A DNA stretch of 64,000 nt from Streptomyces vietnamensis (GTDB lineage Bacteria; Actinomycetota; Actinomycetes; Streptomycetales; Streptomycetaceae), in contig NZ_CP010407.1 in the NCBI RefSeq assembly GCF_000830005.1, positions 1,302,001 to 1,366,000 of the forward strand, read 5' to 3'. Below the pieces are notes generated by a model, which was not told where the DNA came from, did no database searches, and worked only from the letters and a program-made list of their open reading frames with translations. A program made the position numbers and the translations under genes. This document shows positions 59,009-64,000 of this stretch, one piece after another. Each line of letters starts with the position of its first letter. Within the stretch, counting starts at the first letter, position 1.

Positions 59009-59632
59009 ATGACCGCGCACCGGACGACCGGCCGCCTCGCCACCTCGATGGAGCCCCGCGCCCACCGTGCGAGGCGCGACACGGCGGCCGACGACGACCG
59101 GATCGCCCGAGGGCTGGTCCAGGGGGACGAGCGCTGCCTGGACGCGGCGTACCGGCGCTGGGGACGACTCGTGCACACGCTCGCGGCCCGTGCCCTGGGC
59201 GACCACCGCGAGGCGGAGGACGTCACCCAGCAGGTGTTCGTCGCCGCCTGGCGGGGCCGCGCGAACTTCCGTCCCGACCGGGGAACCCTGCCGGCCTGGC
59301 TCACCGGCATCACCCGCCGGAAGATCGCCGACGCGCTGACCGCCCGCGCCCGGCGCACCGAACTCACCGCGGCCCTCGGCGCCGCCCTGGAGCACACCGG
59401 CGGCTCCCACGAAGGCCCCGAGCGGATCATCGACCGGATCGTCGTCACCGAGGAACTGGCCAGGCTCCCCCGCGTCCAGCGCGACGTCCTGGAGCTCGCC
59501 TACTTCGCCGACCTGACCCAGACACAGATCGCCGACCGCACCGGCATGCCGCTCGGCACGGTCAAGAGCCACGCCCGCCGCGGCCTCCAACGGATGCGCC
59601 GCGGTCTCGCCCTCGCCGCGACCGGCGGGTGA
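59009..59632 (+). CDS. litS: ECF sigma factor, LitS-like
   Basis: 207 residues. Region 2 is CLDAAYRRWGRLVHTLAARALGDHREAEDVTQQVFVAAWRGRANF and region 4 LPRVQRDVLELAYFADLTQTQIADRTGMPLGTVKSHARRGLQRMRRGL. Placement beside phrB and a B12-type MerR regulator matches the light-induced sigma factor LitS of Streptomyces, which drives carotenoid and photolyase genes. No anti-sigma gene is adjacent. ATG 59009 follows GGAGGAGGAACC. Its stop is nine bases from the convergent litR stop. Confidence 0.85.
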   Translation: MTAHRTTGRLATSMEPRAHRARRDTAADDDRIARGLVQGDERCLDAAYRRWGRLVHTLAARALGDHREAEDVTQQVFVAAWRGRANFRPDRGTLPAWLTGITRRKIADALTARARRTELTAALGAALEHTGGSHEGPERIIDRIVVTEELARLPRVQRDVLELAYFADLTQTQIADRTGMPLGTVKSHARRGLQRMRRGLALAATGG

Positions 59633-59641
59633 GAGGCGGCC

Positions 59642-60634
59642 TCACTCCTTCGCGCTCGCGGCCGGTTCCCCGTACAACCGGGAGATCACGCCGATGGCCT
59701 CGGGCAGCCCGGTGGGGCGCATCATGCCGGGAGCGGGGGGCCGGCCGAGCCAGCCGGGGCCCGCGAGCAGGACCACGGGCGCCCTGCGTGCTCCCCGTAC
59801 CCCGAACGCCGTCCCCGCGACGTGCCGGGCCAGGGCGTGATGCGCGGTGGACCTCGTCTGGGACCAGAGGGCGACGGCGACCGGACCCGAACGTCGCACC
59901 GCCGCGTCGAGGGCCTCCGCGGGCACCGCCGCACCGAACATCCTGGTCGGCAGGCCCCGCTCGGCCAGTCCCGCCGCGAGTGCCTCCAGAGGCAGCGAGT
60001 GCTGCTCCCCGGGGACGCACGCCAGCACGACCGGAGCGGCCGGGGACGCCGTCGCCGGGCCGGTCACGGCGGCCCGGCGCAGCGCGGTGGAGATGTGCCA
60101 GGAGAGCAGGTGCTCCACCTCGACGTAGCGGTCTTCGGACGACTCCCACTTGCGGCCCACGGCGTGCAGCGTCGGGACCATGATCTCCTGCCACGCGGTG
60201 ACCAGGCCGTGCTCGGCCAGCGCCTCCTGGAGCAGCCCTTCCACGGCGGGGCCGTCGAGGCGTACGGCGGCGCGGGCGAGCCCGCGGGCCTCCTGCCGTA
60301 CGTCGCCCAGCGGCAGGCCGCTGCCGGGTCCGGGCCGACGGGTCCTCCCGGGGGCCACGGGGGCGTCGGGGACGTCGGGGACGGCCGGCTCCGCCGAGGT
60401 CCGCGCCTGCCGGGCGGCCCTCGCGGCCTCGGCGGGCGGGACGCCCGAGGCCGTGAGACGGCACATCTCGTCGAGCATCGCGATGTCCGCCGGGCTCCAC
60501 CGCCTGTGCCGTCCGTCCGCGCGTACGGCCGGGCCGATGCCGTACCGCCGGTCCCAGGAACGCACCGTGGTGGGAGAGACGCCCAGACGCCGTGCCACGG
60601 CACCGGTCGTGATCCCGTGAGCCGTATCGGACAT
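59642..60634 (-). CDS. litR: LitR/CarH-type B12-dependent light-sensing MerR regulator
   Basis: 330 residues. A MerR helix-turn-helix (GITTGAVARRLGVSPTTVRSWDRRYGIGPAVRADGRHRRW) is followed by a Pro-rich linker, a B12-binding helical bundle (WQEIMVPTLHAVGRKWESSEDRYVEVEHLL) and a cobalamin Rossmann domain (LACVPGEQHSLPLEALAAGLAERG). The lower-ligand His in PGEQHS and a Trp followed by Glu-His fit CarH/LitR proteins, which bind adenosylcobalamin, repress in the dark and fall apart in light. ATG 60634; GTG 60643 is three codons upstream. The operator-like 20-mer lies 25 bases upstream. Confidence 0.9.
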   Translation of the reverse strand: MSDTAHGITTGAVARRLGVSPTTVRSWDRRYGIGPAVRADGRHRRWSPADIAMLDEMCRLTASGVPPAEAARAARQARTSAEPAVPDVPDAPVAPGRTRRPGPGSGLPLGDVRQEARGLARAAVRLDGPAVEGLLQEALAEHGLVTAWQEIMVPTLHAVGRKWESSEDRYVEVEHLLSWHISTALRRAAVTGPATASPAAPVVLACVPGEQHSLPLEALAAGLAERGLPTRMFGAAVPAEALDAAVRRSGPVAVALWSQTRSTAHHALARHVAGTAFGVRGARRAPVVLLAGPGWLGRPPAPGMMRPTGLPEAIGVISRLYGEPAASAKE

Positions 60635-60658
60635 GTCCCCCACCCTACGAGGTCCGGA

Positions 60659-60678
60659 CGATGCGGAAACGACGCGAG
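60659..60678 (-). promoter_or_regulatory. LitR-type operator upstream of litR
   Basis: CGATGCGGAAACGACGCGAG matches 19 of 20 bases of the site at 58858-58877. It lies just before the litR start, which suggests autoregulation. Confidence 0.75.
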
Positions 60679-60706
60679 GAGGGGAGGTCCGCGCGGGCCG
60701 AGGCTC

Positions 60707-61300
60707 TCAGCCCCGATAGGGCACCCTGGCGATCTCCTCGATGCCGCCCAGGGTGCCCCACTCGTTCTTGCCGAGTCGCGTCAGGGGGCGCATCAGGGTC
60801 ATCTCGGGGTGGCCGTCGACCATGACCGACTCGTCCACCGCCGCGTGCACGACCCGGCCGAACACGACCGTCGAGTCGCCGATCCGCAGGGTGCTGTGCA
60901 GTTCGCACTCCAGGGCCACCGGCGACTGGGCGACCCGCGGCGGCTTCACCCGCAGGCTCGGCTCCCGCTCGATGCCGCACGCGTCGAACTCGCTCACCCC
61001 GCGCGGGAAGTCCGTCGCCGTGGCGTTGATCCGCTCGAAGAGCCCCTCGGGGGCGAGGTTCACCACGAACTCCCCCGTCTCCTCCACGTTGCGCAGGGAG
61101 TCCTTGCGTCCGACCGAGGTGAACTGCACGACCGGCGGGGCGACCGAGGAGATGGTGAAGAAGGAGTGCGGGGCGAGGTTGTCCGTCCCGTCGGCCGAGA
61201 CCGTGGACACCCAGGCGATGGGCCGGGGCACGACGGTGGCGGTGAGGAGACGGTAGAAGGAGGTGCGGTCGGTCAGTTCGGGATCGATGTTCACGCGCAT
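60707..61300 (-). CDS. Flavin reductase-family protein (FMN-binding split barrel)
   Basis: 197 residues. Motifs are VVPRPIAWVSTVSADGTDNLAPHSFFTISSVAPPVVQFTSVGRKDSLRNVEETGEFVVNLAP, characteristic of the DIM6/NTAB flavin reductase-like group that binds FMN and often serves a two-component monooxygenase. The partner is unknown. ATG 61300 (MRVNIDPEL) was chosen over 61333. It lies upstream of litR on the same strand with a 72-base gap. Confidence 0.88.
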   Translation of the reverse strand: MRVNIDPELTDRTSFYRLLTATVVPRPIAWVSTVSADGTDNLAPHSFFTISSVAPPVVQFTSVGRKDSLRNVEETGEFVVNLAPEGLFERINATATDFPRGVSEFDACGIEREPSLRVKPPRVAQSPVALECELHSTLRIGDSTVVFGRVVHAAVDESVMVDGHPEMTLMRPLTRLGKNEWGTLGGIEEIARVPYRG

Positions 61301-61386
61301 GGCGGCCAGTATGACCGGCGCGCCGACCGTCATCGCACGCCTGCACGACCCTTGGCCTCTGGCCTCCGCTCCCCGACACTGAGCCG

Positions 61387-61833
61387 ATGACGCAGCGCGT
61401 GGACCTCGCGACCGTGATGGACCGATTCGCCCTCGACGACCTGGTCACCGGTTACGCGGCGGCCGTGGACGAGGGCGACTGGAACGCCTACCGGGGCCTG
61501 TTCGCCCCGGACGGCAGGGCCGACTACCGCGGCTCGGGCGGGATCGAGGGGCCGGCGGCGGAGGTCGCCGAGTGGCTGGCCGGGACGCTGCCCCTCTTTC
61601 CCGTACGCCAGCACCTCATCGTGAACCGGCGGGTGCGGTTCTCGGAGCCGGGCGGCTACCCGGAGACCGGGGACCGGGCGGACGTCGCTGCCGACTACGT
61701 GAACCCGATGCGGTTCGCCTCCGGCGAGGACTTCGTCTGCGGCGGGCGCTACGCCTTCGCGGCCCGCCGCACCCCCGACGGCTGGCGGCTGACCTCGGTC
61801 GTCGTCGACGAGCGCTGGCGCCGCCACGGCTGA
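61387..61833 (+). CDS. SnoaL/NTF2-like protein
   Basis: 148 residues of the SnoaL_4/NTF2 fold: ALDDLVTGYAAAVDEGDWNAYRGLFAPDGRADYRGSGGIEGPAAEVAEWLAGTL, QHLIVNRRVRF and RYAFAARRTPDGWRLTSVVVDERWRRHG. Such domains act as dehydratases, isomerases or small hydroxylase partners; no function is assigned. ATG 61387 is divergent from the flavin reductase gene and no clear ribosome-binding site is seen. Confidence 0.85.
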   Translation: MTQRVDLATVMDRFALDDLVTGYAAAVDEGDWNAYRGLFAPDGRADYRGSGGIEGPAAEVAEWLAGTLPLFPVRQHLIVNRRVRFSEPGGYPETGDRADVAADYVNPMRFASGEDFVCGGRYAFAARRTPDGWRLTSVVVDERWRRHG

Positions 61834-61888
61834 CCCCGGACGAGTCCCACGCGTCGCGGACACTTGAGGCATCGACGGGAGGCACGTC

Positions 61889-63499
61889 ATGCGTGGTCCG
61901 TTCGTGATCCGCCGCCCCGGAGGCCGGGCCGACCGCTCCCCCGCTCCCCGGCGTGCCCGGGGCGGGACCGCGCGCTCCCTGCTCGCCGCCTGCTGCGGCG
62001 CCCTGCCCGTGCTCGCCTTCCCCGCTCCCGGGCTCTGGTGGTGGGCCTGGGTGGCGCTCGTCCCGTGGCTGCTGCTGATCCGTACGGCGCCGGGGGCCCG
62101 CCGGGCCGGTCTCGACGGCTGGTCCGGCGGGTTCGGCTTCATGCTGGCGATGCACCACTGGCTGCTGCCGAGCCTGCACGTGTTCCTGCTTCCGCTCGCC
62201 GCGCTGCTCGGTCTGCTGTGGCTGCCCTGGGGGTGGCTGGTCAGGGCGCTGCTCGGCGGCACCCCCTCGCCGTCGCGGGCGGGCGCGGCGCTGCTCGCGG
62301 TGCCCTCGGGCTGGCTGCTGATCGAGCTGGCCCGTTCCTGGGAGGGGCTCGGCGGACCGTGGGGGCTGCTCGGGGCGAGCCAGTGGCAGGTCCCGGCGGC
62401 GCTGCGGCTCGCCTCGGTCGGCGGGGTGTGGCTGGTGAGCCTCCTCGTGGTGGCGGTGAACACGGCCGTGGTCCTGCTCGTGACGGTGCCGGGGCGGCGT
62501 TCCGTCGGGGTGGTGGGGCTCGTGGCCTGCGCCCTGGTGGCGGGGACGGCCGCCTGGGGCGTTCCGGCCCCGCGGGAGAGCGGGTCGGTACGGGTGGGCC
62601 TCGTGCAGCCGGGGGTGTTCGGCGGCCCCGACGGGCCCGCGCTGCGTCTCGCGCGGGCCGAGGCGCTGACCCGTTCCCTCGCCGGGCAGCACCTCGACCT
62701 GGTCGTGTGGGGCGAGAGCGGGGTGGGCGCCGATCCGACGGGCGACCCGGCGCTCGCGGCCCGGCTGGCCGCGCTGTCGCGGGCGGTGGGCGCACCGCTC
62801 CTGGTGAACGTGGACGCGCGGGCCGCCGACCGTCCCGGCATCTACAAGAGCGCCGTCCTGGTCGGCCCGGCAGGTCTCACGGGCGAGCGCTACGACAAGA
62901 TGCGGCTCGTCCCGTTCGGCGAGTACGTCCCCGCGCGCCCGCTCCTGGGCTGGGTGACGTCCGCCGGCCGCGCCGCGCGGGAGGACCGGCGGCGCGGCAC
63001 CGAGCCGGTGGTGATGACCCTGCCCGCCCGTGCGGCCGGCGCGTCCCCGCTCCGGGTCGGGCCGCTGATCTGCTTCGAGTCCGCGTTCCCCGACATGAGC
63101 CGGCGGCTCGCCCGCGACGGGGCCGGCCTCCTGGTCGTGCAGTCCTCGACCAGTACCTTCCAGGACAGCTGGGCGCCCGCCCAGCACGCCTCGCTCGCGG
63201 CCCTGCGCGCGGCCGAGACGGGCCGGCCCGTCGTCCACGCGACGCTCACCGGGGTCAGCGCCGCGTACGGTCCCGACGGGCGCCGGATCGGTCCGGTCCT
63301 CGGCACGGACGCGAGCGCCGCCCTCGTGCGCGAGCTGCCGCTCTCGGGGACGACGACGGCCTATGTCCGGTGGGGCGACTGGCCCTTGTACGGGGCGCTG
63401 GCGGTGGTCGGCGCGGTGTGCACCGCCGAGGGCGCGGGCGCGCTCAGGACGCCTGGGCCAGCGCGTCGCGGACGACGCGCTCGCACAGCTCGTGGGTGA
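61889..63499 (+). CDS. lnt: Apolipoprotein N-acyltransferase (Lnt)
   Basis: 536 residues. About six to eight N-terminal membrane segments (30-220) are followed by a nitrilase-like periplasmic domain. The catalytic triad is visible: Glu276 in WGESG, Lys337 in RYDKMRLVPFGEYVP and Cys395 in ICFES. Lnt adds the third acyl chain to lipoproteins on the outer face of the membrane. Streptomyces often have two copies. The last 56 bases overlap the convergent oxidoreductase gene. ATG 61889 begins MRGPFVIRRPGG. Confidence 0.92.
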   Translation: MRGPFVIRRPGGRADRSPAPRRARGGTARSLLAACCGALPVLAFPAPGLWWWAWVALVPWLLLIRTAPGARRAGLDGWSGGFGFMLAMHHWLLPSLHVFLLPLAALLGLLWLPWGWLVRALLGGTPSPSRAGAALLAVPSGWLLIELARSWEGLGGPWGLLGASQWQVPAALRLASVGGVWLVSLLVVAVNTAVVLLVTVPGRRSVGVVGLVACALVAGTAAWGVPAPRESGSVRVGLVQPGVFGGPDGPALRLARAEALTRSLAGQHLDLVVWGESGVGADPTGDPALAARLAALSRAVGAPLLVNVDARAADRPGIYKSAVLVGPAGLTGERYDKMRLVPFGEYVPARPLLGWVTSAGRAAREDRRRGTEPVVMTLPARAAGASPLRVGPLICFESAFPDMSRRLARDGAGLLVVQSSTSTFQDSWAPAQHASLAALRAAETGRPVVHATLTGVSAAYGPDGRRIGPVLGTDASAALVRELPLSGTTTAYVRWGDWPLYGALAVVGAVCTAEGAGALRTPGPARRGRRARTARG

Positions 63500-64000
63500 G
63501 CAGGGCGTCGCGGGCGCTGAGCACCCGGCCCTCCCGTACCGAGTCGAGGAAGGCGAGGGTCGCCTGCTCGATGCCGCGCTGCCGGGCCACGGGCACCCAG
63601 TCGCCGCGGCGGCGCACGGTCGGCTGCCCCTTGTGGTCGATGACCTCGGCGATGTTGAGGACCTGGCGCTTGGTGTCCTGTCCGGACACCTCCAGGACCT
63701 CCTCCGTGGAGCCGTTCATCCGGTTCATCATGCCGATGGCGGTGAAGCCGTCGCCGGAGAGCTGGAGCACCACGTGGTGCATGAGGCCCTCGCGGATCCG
63801 GGCCCGCACGTCGATGTGCTCGATCTCGCCGGGCAGCAGGAAGCGCAGGGTGTCGACGACGTGGATGAAGTCGTCGAGGACGAGGGTGCGGGGGTCCTCG
63901 GGCAGGCCGATGCGGTTCTTCTGGAGGAGGATCAGCTCGCGCGGGTGGTCGAGGCACTGGGCGTAGCTGGGGGCGAGGCGCCGGTTGAAGCCGACGGCGA
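63444..64000 (-). CDS. Gfo/Idh/MocA-family oxidoreductase, C-terminal part
   Basis: The frame is open to the window edge; about 184 residues are visible, starting AVGFNRRLAPSY and including LVLDDFIHVVDTLRFLLPGE. VGFNRR is the hinge after the Rossmann domain, and the rest is the alpha/beta substrate domain (VVLQLSGDGFTAIGMMNRMNG; LAFLDSVREGRVLSARDALLTHELCERVV). The NAD(P)-binding half lies beyond 64000. Substrates are usually sugars or inositol-like molecules. The gene end overlaps lnt by 56 bases. Confidence 0.85.
   Translation of the reverse strand, partial: AVGFNRRLAPSYAQCLDHPRELILLQKNRIGLPEDPRTLVLDDFIHVVDTLRFLLPGEIEHIDVRARIREGLMHHVVLQLSGDGFTAIGMMNRMNGSTEEVLEVSGQDTKRQVLNIAEVIDHKGQPTVRRRGDWVPVARQRGIEQATLAFLDSVREGRVLSARDALLTHELCERVVRDALAQAS

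Noticed and set aside
1..64000. tRNA, rRNA or insertion-sequence genes
   Set aside because: No cloverleaf with CCA-proximal arms, no rRNA signature and no transposase motif was seen in reading both strands; a covariance-model scan would be needed to exclude a missed tRNA.

Overview
The window looks like chromosomal DNA from a Streptomyces or a close relative. GC is roughly 72-73%, third codon positions are almost all G or C, GTG starts and 4-base stop/start overlaps are common, and many genes have a -10-like hexamer 6-8 bases before the start codon (leaderless mRNAs). Gene content fits too: the bioF/bioBAD and purB neighbourhood, a mycothiol-dependent-type isomerase protein, an ECF41 sigma factor, DUF6493, sbcCD, and a LitR/LitS light-response pair. 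No rRNA, tRNA, CRISPR array, prophage or insertion sequence was recognised.

Layout. 1-5730: end of an NlpC/P60 hydrolase, an anti-sigma-type ATPase, and the biotin genes (bioF divergent from bioB-bioA-bioD). 5860-9868: small enzymes and a tandem pair of CNNM/CorC membrane proteins behind a GC-poor leader. 9918-13986: mycothiol-type isomerase, GDSL hydrolase, purB, and a mismatch glycosylase that seems to start with CTG. 13983-23381: regulators (ROK, GntR, ECF41, GlxA-type AraC, MocR) with hydrolase, transporter and reductase genes; several intergenic regions carry clear palindromic operators. 23391-23480 is a striking AT-rich block with a perfect 24-bp inverted repeat. 23664-33638: PhoD-like phosphatase, DUF6493, a TM-ACT-GNAT fusion, gamma-lyase/synthase, two Lrp regulators and a DUF885 peptidase. 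33714-37912: sbcC/sbcD. 38057-52331: mostly housekeeping or small accessory genes (YigZ, CoA-binding, YbaK, XRE-cupin, EamA, gamma carbonic anhydrase, DedA, thioesterase, MFS, spermidine-synthase-like, patatin, DNA alkylation repair, TVP38, uppP).

52495-60678 is the most unusual part. A gene fusing an FHA phosphothreonine-binding domain to a MICAL-like FAD monooxygenase is followed by an SDR/DUF2867 protein, an MpaB-type oxygenase, a DNA photolyase, an ECF sigma factor (LitS-like) and a B12-binding MerR regulator (LitR-like). Nearly identical 20-bp sites precede litS and litR. The window ends with a flavin reductase, an NTF2-like protein, apolipoprotein N-acyltransferase and the 3' part of a Gfo/Idh/MocA oxidoreductase.

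Other features. Two families of palindromic intergenic repeats occur twice each (4871/48725 and 13985/39274), the first with a compensatory base-pair change. Short tandem duplications repeatedly span stop codons. Several convergent genes overlap, in one case by 285 bp. All functions are read from the sequence and family knowledge; no searches were run.
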